Shown: positions 52,119 to 60,964 of the stretch, in pieces
Layout: each line of letters starts with the position of its first letter
Position numbering within the stretch: position 1 is the first letter of the stretch
Origin: Geminicoccus harenae
Lineage (GTDB): Bacteria > Pseudomonadota > Alphaproteobacteria > Geminicoccales > Geminicoccaceae
Direction: 5' to 3'
DNA: 64,000 nucleotides
Assembly: GCF_019800005.1 (NCBI RefSeq)
Contig: NZ_JABGCL010000007.1
Coordinates: 124,001 to 188,000 of the forward strand
The notes under the pieces: model-generated
Databases searched by the model: none
Told to the model about the DNA's origin: nothing
What the model saw: the letters and a program-made list of their open reading frames with translations, nothing else
Program-made: the position numbers and the translations under genes

Positions 52119-53143
52119 GGCGGGGCTCTCCGGGTGAAGCGGCGCAGGATCAGTGGCCCGATCTCGGTGGCGGCGAACAGGCCGCCGGGCCGCAGGAACA
52201 TCACGGCCATCATCGCGAGCGCCAGCACGATCTCCGTGACGCCCACGACCTGGTCGGCAAAGGCGCCCGACGCGTTGAGCGCGGTCTCCAGCGCGCGCAG
52301 GCCCTCGAACAGCAGGGCGATGAGGAAGGTGCCGATCACCGCACCAGTCACCGTGTTCATGCCGCCGATCACCAGCATGCCCAGGATCACGAAGGTTTCC
52401 TTCAGGTAGAAGGCCTTGGGCGAGAAGGAGGTGACGAAGTGGCCCCAGAGCGCCCCGCCGATCCCGGCGATCAGCGCGCTCAGGATGAAGGCCCGCCAGC
52501 GCAGCGCCGGGATGCCGGCCCCCAGTGCTGCGGCCGCCCGCTCGTCGTCGCGTGACGCGCGCAGGAGCAGGCCGGTGCGCGATTCCTTGAACGCCAGCGC
52601 CACGACGATCACGACGGCGGCGATCGCCGCGGTGAGCGGCAGGGTGGTGGCCTTGGGCAGGCCGAACAGGGTGCGCGGACCGTTGGTGACGGCACTCCAG
52701 TGCTGGAGGACGGTGTAGATCACCACGAGCAGCGCAAAGGAGGTGATCACCGCCGGCGCGTCGGACAGGCGCATCAGCGGATAGGCCACGGCCGCGGCGA
52801 CCAGTGCGGCAACCGCTCCGCCCAGGACGATGCCGACCGTGGGCGTCACCTGGATCCCGGCCAGCACCCCGTACAGGTCGGGCAGCGCCATGCCGCGCAT
52901 CTGCACCGGGATGGTCAGCACCGCCGAGGCATAGGCGCCGATCCCCATGAAGCCGATATGGGCGAACGACAGGATCCCGGAATTGCCGGTGAAGGTCTGC
53001 AGACCCACCACCAGCACCAGGCTGACGGCGAGCGCCGTGGCGATCCGCTCGACCACCCGCGAGCCCACGAGCTGCGGGACCAGCACGAGCAGGGCGACCA
53101 GGCCCAGCAGGATGACGAGGGTCAGGATGTTGCCGGGTTTCAC
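52115..53143 (-). CDS. Branched-chain-type ABC permease LivM (importer 2)
   Basis: 342 residues with about ten spans. LivM features: LQTFTGNSGILSFAHIGFMGIGAYASAVL, SRTGLLLRASRDDERAAAALG and LWGHFVTSFSPKAFYLKETFVILGMLVIGGMNTVTGAVIGT. It starts with GTG 5 nt after the livH stop. It completes the pore of importer 2 and is followed directly by the isochorismatase gene. Confidence 0.92.
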   Translation of the reverse strand: MKPGNILTLVILLGLVALLVLVPQLVGSRVVERIATALAVSLVLVVGLQTFTGNSGILSFAHIGFMGIGAYASAVLTIPVQMRGMALPDLYGVLAGIQVTPTVGIVLGGAVAALVAAAVAYPLMRLSDAPAVITSFALLVVIYTVLQHWSAVTNGPRTLFGLPKATTLPLTAAIAAVVIVVALAFKESRTGLLLRASRDDERAAAALGAGIPALRWRAFILSALIAGIGGALWGHFVTSFSPKAFYLKETFVILGMLVIGGMNTVTGAVIGTFLIALLFEGLRALETALNASGAFADQVVGVTEIVLALAMMAVMFLRPGGLFAATEIGPLILRRFTRRAPP

Positions 53144-53148
53144 GAGCT

Positions 53149-54039
53149 TCAGGTCCGCTGGCCGGTGGCGGGACCGCGGATCAGGCCCTCGGGTCGCCAG
53201 AGCAGGATGAGGATGACGAGGGTGAAGGTGAAGGCGTCGCGGAACTGCAGGAGGTCCTGGGTCAGGAGGTAGTTCAGCGCCGTGTTGATGAAGGCCAGGA
53301 GGAAGCCGCCCAGCACCGCCCCCTGCAGGCTGCGCATCCCCCCGATCACGGTCGCGATGAACGCCACCAGGAGCGGCTCCAGGCCGACGCCCGGGGTGAC
53401 CGAGCCGATCCGGCCGATCCAGAGCAGCGACACCACGCCTGCGAAGAAGCCGCTGATCGCGAATGCCGTCGAGATGATCAGGTTGGCCGGCACGCCCAGC
53501 ATCCGCGCCATGCGGAACTGGGTGGCCGCCGCCCGCATCGCGATCCCCAGCACCGTGCGCTTCATCAGGAAGGCGAACAGCAGGAGCAGGCCGATCGAGG
53601 CCACGATGGTGATCAGGTTGCGCGCCGGGATCAGGATGCCGCCGAACGCCACGGTCTGCGAGAACAGGTCGGGCAGTGGCACGTTGCGGGGCCGGGGCGA
53701 GATGAACAGGAGTGCTGCGTTCTGCAGGATGGTCGAGAAGGCGAACGAGGTGATCAGCACCGCGGTCACCGACTTGGCCCGGACCGGGCGGAACGCGGCA
53801 TATTCGGTGAGCACACCGGTCACGACCGCAAGGAGGACCGCCACGGCCGCCATGACCAGCCAGGGCAATCCTGAGCCGTTCATCAGGAACAGGCCGTAGC
53901 CCGCCACCATGATCAGCTCGCCATAGGCGAAGTTCACGAGCTTGAGGATGCCGTAGACGATCACCAGGCCCAGCGCCATGAGCGCATAGGCGCCCCCTAG
54001 GCTGAGCACGTCGATGGTGAACTGGAGCAGGGTCTGCAT
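53149..54039 (-). CDS. Branched-chain-type ABC permease LivH (importer 2)
   Basis: 296 residues. LivH features: GGAYALMALGLVIVYGILKLVNFAYGELIMVAGY, the coupling loop GIAMRAAATQFRMARMLGVP, and the C-terminal LILLWRPEGLIRG. It starts 3 nt after the livF stop. The importer 2 set is complete: binding protein, two ATPases, two permeases. Confidence 0.93.
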   Translation of the reverse strand: MQTLLQFTIDVLSLGGAYALMALGLVIVYGILKLVNFAYGELIMVAGYGLFLMNGSGLPWLVMAAVAVLLAVVTGVLTEYAAFRPVRAKSVTAVLITSFAFSTILQNAALLFISPRPRNVPLPDLFSQTVAFGGILIPARNLITIVASIGLLLLFAFLMKRTVLGIAMRAAATQFRMARMLGVPANLIISTAFAISGFFAGVVSLLWIGRIGSVTPGVGLEPLLVAFIATVIGGMRSLQGAVLGGFLLAFINTALNYLLTQDLLQFRDAFTFTLVILILLWRPEGLIRGPATGQRT

Positions 54040-54042
54040 GGG

Positions 54043-54747
54043 TCAGCCGCCGAGATAGAGATGCTCGAGGTCGGAGGCCGCGGCGATGTCGGCCGCCCTC
54101 CCCTCGGCCGCGACCTTGCCCAGGCGCAGCACATAGGCCCGATCGGCCACCGCCAGCGCCTTGGACGCGTTCTGCTCGACCAGCAGGATGGTGAGCCTTT
54201 GCCGCTTCAGCTCGGCGATCATCGCGAAGATCTGGTCGACGACCGTCGGCGCCAGGCCCAGCGAGGGCTCGTCCAGCAGGAGGAGGCGCGGCCGGGACAT
54301 CAATGCCCGGGCGATCACCAGCATCTGCTGCTCGCCGCCGGACAGCGTGCCGGCCGCCTGCTCCTGCCGCTCCTGGAGGCGCGGGAACAGGGCGAACATG
54401 CGCTGCCGGTCCGCCGCCACGCCGTCGCGATCGCGCCGCCGGGCATAGGCGCCGAGCAGCAGGTTCTCCGCGACCGTCAGGTCCGGGAACACGTCGCGGG
54501 TTTCCGGCACCATCGCGACACCCTGGCGCACCATGCGCTCCGGCGACCAGCCGGACACGTCCGTGCCGCCGACGCGCACCGTGCCGGACGACTTCAGCGC
54601 CCCCGCGATCGCCAGGAGGGTCGAGGACTTGCCGGCACCGTTCGCCCCCAGCAGCGTGACCAGCTCGCCCTCGGCGAGCCGCAAGGACACGCCGCGCACC
54701 GCGTTGATGGCACCATAGCTGACCGTCAGGTCGGTGACCTCAAGCAT
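54043..54747 (-). CDS. Branched-chain-type ABC ATPase LivF (importer 2)
   Basis: 234 residues with canonical motifs: Walker A GANGAGKSS, signature LSGGEQQMLVIARAL and Walker B LLLLDEPSLGLAP. The Walker A has Ala, unlike the His found in importers 1 and 3. Its start overlaps livG by 8 nt. Confidence 0.94.
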   Translation of the reverse strand: MLEVTDLTVSYGAINAVRGVSLRLAEGELVTLLGANGAGKSSTLLAIAGALKSSGTVRVGGTDVSGWSPERMVRQGVAMVPETRDVFPDLTVAENLLLGAYARRRDRDGVAADRQRMFALFPRLQERQEQAAGTLSGGEQQMLVIARALMSRPRLLLLDEPSLGLAPTVVDQIFAMIAELKRQRLTILLVEQNASKALAVADRAYVLRLGKVAAEGRAADIAAASDLEHLYLGG

Positions 54748-55480
54748 GCCGGGCCTCTGCCGAGGAGCCCAGATAAGCCTCGATCACCGCCGGATTGCGC
54801 CGCACGCTCTTGACATCGCCCTCGGCAATGGTCCGGCCCGAGGCCAGCACGTGGAGACGGTGGCACAGGCGCATGATCAGCGGCATGTCGTGGTCGATGA
54901 TGAGCAGGCCCAGCTTCCGCTCCGCGGGCAGCCGGGACAGAAGCGACAGGAGCACCTCGGATTCACCCTCGTTCATGCCGGCCGCCGGCTCGTCCAGGAT
55001 CAGGAAGGACGGTTCGGCCGCGAGTGCCCGGGCGATCTCGACCCGGCGCTTGTCGCCATAGCTGAGCGCTGCCGCCAGCGTCTCGGCCTGCCGGGCCAGG
55101 CCGAACTCCGCCAGGAGGGCGGCCACCCGGCCCTGTGCCGCGCGCCGGCCGAGCCCCTGCGCCAGAGCGGCCGCCTCGACATTCTCCGCCACGGTCAGGT
55201 GGTCGAACAGCCGGACGATCTGGAAGGAGCGGGCGATGCCGCGCCGCGCCACCTCATGGGGCCTGAGACCCGAAAGCGACGCGCCGTCCACGCTCACCTC
55301 GCCCCCGGCCAGGGGGACCTGGCGGGTGATGGCGTTGACCAGCGTGGTCTTGCCCGAGCCGTTCGGCCCGATCAGCCCCACGATCTCGCCGCGGGCGAGC
55401 TCCAGGGTGACGCCGTCCAGCGCACGCAGCCCGGAAAATTCGACACGAACATCGCGCGCGCAAAGGCGCCCATCGGACAT
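54740..55480 (-). CDS. Branched-chain-type ABC ATPase LivG (importer 2)
   Basis: 246 residues. Walker A GPNGSGKTT, signature LSYGDKRRVEIARAL, Walker B FLILDEPAAGMNEGE and the H-switch IIDHDM. All are canonical, in contrast to the LivG proteins of importers 1 and 3. The ATG before SDGRLCARDV is used; a tandem 12-bp repeat lies immediately upstream. Confidence 0.93.
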   Translation of the reverse strand: MSDGRLCARDVRVEFSGLRALDGVTLELARGEIVGLIGPNGSGKTTLVNAITRQVPLAGGEVSVDGASLSGLRPHEVARRGIARSFQIVRLFDHLTVAENVEAAALAQGLGRRAAQGRVAALLAEFGLARQAETLAAALSYGDKRRVEIARALAAEPSFLILDEPAAGMNEGESEVLLSLLSRLPAERKLGLLIIDHDMPLIMRLCHRLHVLASGRTIAEGDVKSVRRNPAVIEAYLGSSAEARHA

Positions 55481-55481
55481 T

Positions 55482-55505
55482 GGATGAACCTGCGGATGAA
55501 CCTGC
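55482..55505. repeat. Tandem 12-bp repeat upstream of livG (importer 2)
   Basis: Two perfect copies of GGATGAACCTGC directly before the livG start. An in-frame TTG start would translate them (VHPVHP-like). They may only reflect slippage, or may affect ribosome access. Confidence 0.7.
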
Positions 55506-55566
55506 AAGGAGGAAGCGGCAGGGGGCGGACAGGCTGCCGTGCCCGCCCCCTCTCGGTGGCGGTCGG

Positions 55567-56730
55567 TCAGGGTGCCGGCACGCTGTCCGGGCGGCGCCAG
55601 CCGACGAACGAGGTCTTGCCACCGTTCAGCGCGATGACGGCCGCGGCCTTGTTCGGCATGTGGCCCTCGTCGGCCGTGGCGTAGTCGAGCTCGCCGGTGA
55701 GCAGCTTGAACTCGCCCTCCTCCAGCGCCTGGGCGACCGCGGCACCGTCGGTCGAGCCCGCGGCCTTCACCGCCTCTGCCAGCAGCATCACCGCGTCATA
55801 GCCGGTGGCCACGAACGAGGTGTCCGGCTCCTGGCCGTACATTTCCTGGTAGAGCTTCAGGAAGTGCTGCATCTCCGGCCCGGCGTCCGGCCCCGCCCAG
55901 GTATGGGTCACGAAATACACGTCGTTGCCGAACTTCTCGCCGAGCCCCTGGTGCAGCGCCGGGTCGTCATAGGCATCGCCGCCCAGCACCGGCGCGTCAT
56001 AGCCGACCTCGCGCAGGGCGCGGATGATGGTGCCGATGTCGGTGCCGTAGGAGGACAGGAAGATGACGTCCGGCTTCTCTGGCAGCGCCTGGAGGCGCGC
56101 GAGCTGCGCCGAGAAGTCGTTGTCACCGTTGTTGTAGGTGTCCTCCAGCAGGATCTCGCCGCCGCCTGCCTTGAACTGCTCGATGAAATACTTGGGCAGC
56201 GACTTGGTGTAGGCGATGAACTGGTCGGTGACGACGTAGGCCTTCTTCCAGCCCTTCTCGAGCGCGAAGTCTGCCGCCGTGGCGCCCATGGTGGTGTTCC
56301 ACATGGACAGGGTGAACTGCTTGTCGCCCAAGGACCAGGAGCTGTAGAGCGGGTCGGACGCGCAGGTGGAGAGGCCGACCAGATCGGCGGCCTGCGCCTC
56401 GCGGCTGGCCGGGCTGCCGAAGTCGAAATCACAGGGCGCCAGCATGAGCTGGGCGCCGTCGTCGATCAGCTCCACGGCCGCATTGCCGACCGTCACCGGG
56501 TCGGACTTGCCGTCGATGGTGACGAGCTTGACCGGCTCGCCCAGCAGGCCGCCCGCGTCGTTCAGCTCCTTGATCGCGACCTGAGCGCCGCGAAAGCCCG
56601 GCTCGTCCATGGGCGCCTGGATGCCCGTCAGGTTGAGCGGCGCCCCGATCACGATCTCGGCCCTGGCCGGCACCGCCGCGAGGCAGGCGAGCGCAGCGCC
56701 CGCCAGCAACATTTGTGAGAACCTGCTCAT
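55567..56730 (-). CDS. Periplasmic binding protein, branched-chain type (importer 2)
   Basis: 387 residues. Sec signal SRFSQMLLAGAALACLAAVPARA. Mature start EIVIGAPLNLTGIQAPMDEPGFRGAQVAIKELNDAGG is the type 1 periplasmic fold; IFLSSYGTDIGTIIRALREVGYDAPVLGGDAYDDPAL lines the ligand cleft region. GGGAGAGG precedes the ATG. It leads the importer 2 operon, 86 nt before livG. Not close to the importer 1 and 3 binding proteins. Ligand unknown. Confidence 0.92.
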   Translation of the reverse strand: MSRFSQMLLAGAALACLAAVPARAEIVIGAPLNLTGIQAPMDEPGFRGAQVAIKELNDAGGLLGEPVKLVTIDGKSDPVTVGNAAVELIDDGAQLMLAPCDFDFGSPASREAQAADLVGLSTCASDPLYSSWSLGDKQFTLSMWNTTMGATAADFALEKGWKKAYVVTDQFIAYTKSLPKYFIEQFKAGGGEILLEDTYNNGDNDFSAQLARLQALPEKPDVIFLSSYGTDIGTIIRALREVGYDAPVLGGDAYDDPALHQGLGEKFGNDVYFVTHTWAGPDAGPEMQHFLKLYQEMYGQEPDTSFVATGYDAVMLLAEAVKAAGSTDGAAVAQALEEGEFKLLTGELDYATADEGHMPNKAAAVIALNGGKTSFVGWRRPDSVPAP

Positions 56731-56822
56731 CCACCCTCTCCCATCGTCATTCATGAAGCCCGTCCACGCGTGACGGCTCCCACCCATCAAGAATCGAGCC
56801 AAGGCGAGGGCAGCGGCCCCGA

Positions 56823-57644
56823 TCAGGGCACCCTGTCCATCTCGGCGAGGAGCTCGGTGAAGATCCGGTCGAACTCCTCCGGCCGGTCCCAGAACGGCGC
56901 ATGGCCGGACCCTGCGATCTCGATGGCCTCGCCTCGCCAGAGATTGCCAAACTCTACGTTCCGGATGAAGCGAAGGTTCACGAACGGCTCGTCGATCCCG
57001 TTGACCACCGCGATCGGCAGCCTCGCGCGGGCCACGATCTCGCGCTGGTTCTCGCCGGTGCCGGCCGCGAACTTCTCGAACATCAGCCGCCTGGCGCGCC
57101 CGTCGGTGCGGGCCACGGCATCGCGCAGGAACGGCTCGAACGGCAGGCCGCAGGTGCTGCGCGCGTAGTTCTCGACCTCCTCCGGGCCGAATTGCTCCTG
57201 CCCGGCCAGATGCATGTGCGGGCTCGGCCGGAAACCTTCTGCCACCTCGCCAGGGGCCACCGGCGGCGTGCCGGTGATCATCAGGCCCACCATGCCCGGG
57301 ACCCGTGCGATCATCTCCAGCCCGATATGGCCGCCCAGCGACCAGCCGAACACGACGACCCGCCCGATGCCCATGAGCTGCAGCAGCTCGGCCATGGCCT
57401 CGGCATAGCCCTCCATGGCGTAGGTCCGCTCCGGATCCCGCGCATCGCCGGACTGGCCATGGCCCGGCAGGTCGGGGGCGATCAGCCGCCAGCGCTGGCC
57501 GACCGGCCCCAGCAGCTGGTTGCGGAACACCGCGCTTGAGCTGGAATTGCCGTGGATCATCAGGACGGGCGTGCCGCTCCCGGCACTTTCCCGTACCGCC
57601 AGCTCGCCATGGCTGGTGCTGACCGAGCTCTCCCTGACGGACAT
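56823..57644 (-). CDS. Alpha/beta hydrolase (Ser nucleophile)
   Basis: 273 residues. Oxyanion HGNSSSS, nucleophile elbow FGWSLGGH (Ser), acid in NGIDEPFV, and His in GSGHAPFWD. A small lipase/esterase- or lactonase-type hydrolase. AGGAGA lies before the ATG. It lies 92 nt upstream of the importer 2 binding protein on the same strand and may be its operon leader. It is divergent from the importer 3 operon. Confidence 0.87.
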   Translation of the reverse strand: MSVRESSVSTSHGELAVRESAGSGTPVLMIHGNSSSSAVFRNQLLGPVGQRWRLIAPDLPGHGQSGDARDPERTYAMEGYAEAMAELLQLMGIGRVVVFGWSLGGHIGLEMIARVPGMVGLMITGTPPVAPGEVAEGFRPSPHMHLAGQEQFGPEEVENYARSTCGLPFEPFLRDAVARTDGRARRLMFEKFAAGTGENQREIVARARLPIAVVNGIDEPFVNLRFIRNVEFGNLWRGEAIEIAGSGHAPFWDRPEEFDRIFTELLAEMDRVP

Positions 57645-57712
57645 GCTGTCTCCTGACGGCGGCCCCCGGTCGCCGGGGCGGACCGATCCGGAACGATGAA
57701 ATGATCTTTTCA

Positions 57713-57727
57713 AGGTTTGCGCAACCT
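57713..57727. promoter_or_regulatory. Inverted repeat AGGTT-N5-AACCT between divergent operons
   Basis: A perfect 5-bp inverted repeat with spacer TGCGC, in the 281-nt region between the alpha/beta hydrolase (minus) and importer 3 (plus). The nearby stretch 57690-57770 is AT-richer than its surroundings. A plausible operator; no regulator gene is adjacent. Confidence 0.35.
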
Positions 57728-57925
57728 GCCTAGCTTGTCGACAGATCGACTTTTCTGGTGCCCTTTTGGGCAGCAGGCGCCGGACCGCCAGCCATTGCCC
57801 ATCACCGGCAGGCTAGGATGGCCCCTCGCTTGCTTGCATCCGGACCTGAGCCCGGCTCATCGTCCCCACCCACCAGCCTGGGACCGCATCGCCCTTCAGC
57901 GCTCCCCAACCGAGGAAACCGAGGC

Positions 57926-59185
57926 ATGTCGCGCCAAGCCACCCCGTTCCGCTCCATGTCGCGCATCCTGACGATGACCGCGGCGGTTCTCGCCCTGGGC
58001 GGCGGCCTCGCCGGCCAAGCCTTGGCCGACACGGTCAAGATCGGGCTGCTGGCCCCGCTCACCGGCCCGGCCAGCGCGGATGGCCAGGAATTCCAGCGTG
58101 GCGCCCAGCTCGCGATCGACGAGATGAATGCGGCGGGCGGCATCGATGGCCACACGTTCGAGCTGGTGGTGGGCGACGTGAAGGACCAGTCGGCCGGCAA
58201 CGTCACCAGTGCCGTGGAGCGGCTGCTGGGCGACCCGGACGTGCATTTCATGCTGACCGGCTATGCCAGCCTCACCAATTTCGAGATCGACAACATGGCC
58301 GAGGCGGAGATGCCCTACGTGCTCTCCGCCAACTCGGCGCAGACCCGCGACATCATCGCGGAAAATCCCGAGAACTATGCCTGCTGCTGGTCCTGGTCGC
58401 CCTCCTATGACGCCTACAACACCGACGTCACCAGCTTCGTCGAGAAGCTCGAAGCCGACGGCAAGATCCAGCTCCCGACCAAGAAGGTCGCGATCGTCTC
58501 CTCCGACAACCCCTATTCCAAGACCATCTCGGAAGGGATGAAGGCGACCTTTGCCGAGCGCGGCTGGACCATTTCGGTGGACGAGCTGGTGCCGTTCGGC
58601 GAGGTCACCGACTGGCGCTCGATCCTGACCAAGATCCGCCAGGACGTGCCGGACGTGGTGATCAACACCGACTACCTGCCCGGCAACTCGGCCTCGTTCC
58701 TCACCCAGTTCCTGGAGCAGCCGACGAAGAGCCTGGTCTTCCTCCAGTATGCGCCGAGCGTGCCGGAGTTCGTGCAGCTCACCGGTGAGAAGTCGAACGG
58801 GGTGATCTACAACCTGCTGGGCGGGCCGCTGGTGACGCCCAAGAACCCGCGTGCCGAGGAGGTGAGCAAGAAGTTCCAGGACGCTTATGGCGTCGAGAGC
58901 GGCTTCTATGGCGTGGCGCTCTACGAGATCGTCAACCTGTACTTCGACGCGCTCAGGGAGGTCGGCGACCCGAACGACCATGCCGGGATCATGGAAGCCA
59001 TCGCCGCGACCGACAAGCAGACCGTCGCTGGCCGGCTGAAGTTCGATCCCGCCACCCACCTGGCGATGCAGGGCGACGAGTATATCCCGCTCACCTTCTT
59101 CCAGATCTGGGACGGCGAGCGCCACCTGATCGCGCCCGCCAACTACGCGCCGCACGAGTTCAAGCTCCAGCCCTGGATGCAGTGA
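57926..59185 (+). CDS. Periplasmic binding protein, branched-chain type (importer 3)
   Basis: 419 residues. A Sec-like signal ends LAGQALA; the mature start TVKIGLLAPLTGPASADGQEFQRGAQLAIDEMNAAGG is close in pattern to importer 1. Further marks: IVSSDNPYSKTISEGMKATFAERGW and the C-terminal FKLQPWMQ. ATG at MSRQATPFRS with CGAGG upstream. A second ATG (SRILTMTAAV) would give a shorter leader. It starts the importer 3 operon; 4 nt to livG. Confidence 0.92.
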   Translation: MSRQATPFRSMSRILTMTAAVLALGGGLAGQALADTVKIGLLAPLTGPASADGQEFQRGAQLAIDEMNAAGGIDGHTFELVVGDVKDQSAGNVTSAVERLLGDPDVHFMLTGYASLTNFEIDNMAEAEMPYVLSANSAQTRDIIAENPENYACCWSWSPSYDAYNTDVTSFVEKLEADGKIQLPTKKVAIVSSDNPYSKTISEGMKATFAERGWTISVDELVPFGEVTDWRSILTKIRQDVPDVVINTDYLPGNSASFLTQFLEQPTKSLVFLQYAPSVPEFVQLTGEKSNGVIYNLLGGPLVTPKNPRAEEVSKKFQDAYGVESGFYGVALYEIVNLYFDALREVGDPNDHAGIMEAIAATDKQTVAGRLKFDPATHLAMQGDEYIPLTFFQIWDGERHLIAPANYAPHEFKLQPWMQ

Positions 59186-59189
59186 GGGC

Positions 59190-59927
59190 ATGGCGCTTCT
59201 GGAAGTCCAGGAGGTCGCCAAGGCCTTCGGTTCGCTGAAAGCAGTGGACGGCGTGTCGTTCGAGGTGGAGGCCGGCGAGATCTTCGGGATCGCCGGTCCG
59301 AACGGCTCGGGCAAGAGCACGCTGTTCAACATCGTCACCGGCATCCCATTCGGCCCCGACCGGGGCCGGGTGCGGCTGGACGGGGTGGAGATCCAGGGCC
59401 GCTCCGGCAACGCGATCGCGAAGCTGGGCCTGGCGCGCACCTTCCAGCGCGAGACCAGCTTCGACGGGCTCACCGTGTTCGAGAACGCGCTGATCGGCGC
59501 CACCTATGGCGGCAGCGTCCGGGCCACCGCCCTGGCCGAGGAACGCGCCGCCGAGGCGCTGGAGTTCGTTGGCCTGGGTGCTCCCAGCTTCGGCCGCCTC
59601 GCGGGCGAACTCTCGGTGTTCGAGCGCAAGTGCCTGATGCTCGCCACCGCGGTCGCAATGCAGCCGCGCATCCTCCTTCTGGACGAGCCCGCCTCCAGCC
59701 TGACCAAGCCCGAGATCGAGGCGTCGATCGGCCTGATCCGGCGGATCGCGGCGCGCGGCATCACCATCGTCCTGATCGAGCACGTGCTGACCTTCCTGAT
59801 GAGCCTGTCCCAGCACCTGATGGTGCTGAACAACGGCCAGGTGCTGGCGCGCGGCCGTCCTGCGGAGGTGATCGCCGACTCGCGCGTGGTGGAAGCCTAT
59901 CTCGGCACCCGGAGGCCCGCTGCATGA
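59190..59927 (+). CDS. Branched-chain-type ABC ATPase LivG with altered signature (importer 3)
   Basis: 245 residues. Walker A GPNGSGKST (36-44), Walker B ILLLDEPASSL and H-switch LIEHVL are intact, but the signature position reads LSVFER (141-146), as in importer 1. GTGAGGGC precedes the ATG. Its TGA overlaps the livF ATG by 4 nt. Confidence 0.93.
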   Translation: MALLEVQEVAKAFGSLKAVDGVSFEVEAGEIFGIAGPNGSGKSTLFNIVTGIPFGPDRGRVRLDGVEIQGRSGNAIAKLGLARTFQRETSFDGLTVFENALIGATYGGSVRATALAEERAAEALEFVGLGAPSFGRLAGELSVFERKCLMLATAVAMQPRILLLDEPASSLTKPEIEASIGLIRRIAARGITIVLIEHVLTFLMSLSQHLMVLNNGQVLARGRPAEVIADSRVVEAYLGTRRPAA

Positions 59928-60637
59928 GCGAGCTCCTGTCCGTGGAGGGCGTCACCGCGGGCTATGGCCGGGCGACCGTCCTCCACCAGCTCAGCATGAG
60001 CGCCGGCCAGTTCGGCAATGTCGGCCTGTTCGGCCCGAACGGCCACGGCAAGACCACCCTGCTCCGCGCGATCTCCGGCCTGCTGCGCCCGAAAAGCGGC
60101 ACGATCCGCTTCGACGGCCAGCCGATCACCGGCCTCAGCCCCCGGGCGATCGTGGCCCGCGGCCTGATCCACGTGCCGCAGGGCAACCGGCTGTTCCCCG
60201 ACCTCACCATCGCGGACTGCCTGGCGCTTGGCGCCTTCTCGCCCCATGCCCGCCCGCACGAGGAGGCGAACCGCGAGAAGGTCCTCGTGATCTTCCCCAA
60301 GCTCCGCGAGCGCTGGCGCCAGCGGGTGCGCACGCTCTCTGGCGGCGAGCGGCAGATGGTGTCGATCGGCACTGCCCTGATGAGCCACCCGCGCCTCCTG
60401 ATCCTGGACGAGCCGACCCTGGGCCTCGCCCCCAAGATCAAGGACGAGCTGTGCGCGGCGGTCCTCGCGATCTCCAAGGGCGGCGTGCCGCTGATCGTGG
60501 TCGAGCAGGACGTCGAGTTCCTGCTGGAACTCAGCCAGCATCTGTACCTGGTCAACCACGGCGAGGTCGCGACCGAGATCCGGCCGGGCCAGACCATGGA
60601 CCATGCGGAGATCATGTCGATGTATTTCGGGCACTAG
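59924..60637 (+). CDS. Branched-chain-type ABC ATPase LivF (importer 3)
   Basis: 237 residues. Walker A GPNGHGKTT (37-45) carries the same His as importer 1 LivF. Signature LSGGERQMVSIGTALM and Walker B LLILDEPTLGLAP are canonical. The H-switch position reads EQD. It is the last gene before the 327-nt repeat-bearing gap inside the operon. Confidence 0.93.
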   Translation: MSELLSVEGVTAGYGRATVLHQLSMSAGQFGNVGLFGPNGHGKTTLLRAISGLLRPKSGTIRFDGQPITGLSPRAIVARGLIHVPQGNRLFPDLTIADCLALGAFSPHARPHEEANREKVLVIFPKLRERWRQRVRTLSGGERQMVSIGTALMSHPRLLILDEPTLGLAPKIKDELCAAVLAISKGGVPLIVVEQDVEFLLELSQHLYLVNHGEVATEIRPGQTMDHAEIMSMYFGH

Positions 60638-60710
60638 AGGCTGCCATGAACCAGCAGGTCGGCAACTATCTCCTGTCGGGATCAGGCATCTCTGATAGCT
60701 CGCGGTCTCC

Positions 60711-60884
60711 TTTCCTAGTCATGGCCGGGCTCGACCCGCATCTGCCGGGTTCATGCCCCGAGGCTTGCCATGCATCCGCTGCCGGCGTGGACGCCCCCCT
60801 CCGGTCATCCCCCGGTCAAGCCGGGGGATGACATGAGAGAGGGGCCGGCGCAGGCATGGCTGCCGGCCGGCCATGACTAAGAAA
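60711..60884. repeat. MITE-like 174-bp inverted-repeat element
   Basis: Outer arms match over 18 nt with one mismatch: TTTCCTAGTCATGGCCGG on the left, its complement with T for C on the right; 13 nt (60716-60728 and 60867-60879) are perfect. Between the arms lie a 12-bp perfect palindrome, CGGG-N5-CCCG (60727-60739) and GCCATGC/GCATGGC arms, so the transcript would fold strongly. No transposase frame fits inside. No clear target-site duplication was found, so mobility is inferred only. Confidence 0.65.
60804..60832. repeat. Perfect palindrome, 12-bp arms (GTCATCCCCCGG)
   Basis: GTCATCCCCCGG, loop TCAAG, CCGGGGGATGAC. It resembles the palindrome at 27612-27638 and the GTCATCCC-type REP elements of alphaproteobacteria. 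It could act as a hairpin that lowers read-through into livH. Confidence 0.85.
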
Positions 60885-60964
60885 GAGCGACAGGTCACTA
60901 GATGACGTTCAGCCTCGGGAGGCTTCACGAGGCTGGCAGTGCATAACAGTCTTTGGGAACGGAC

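Larger units (their letters stand above)
60638..60964. other. Intergenic region with mosaic repeat inside the importer 3 operon
   Basis: 327 nt between livF and livH of importer 3, where the other two importers have at most 3 nt. It consists mainly of a 174-bp imperfect inverted-repeat element with an inner perfect palindrome. No gene, RNA or promoter was recognised in the remaining 150 nt. Confidence 0.75.
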
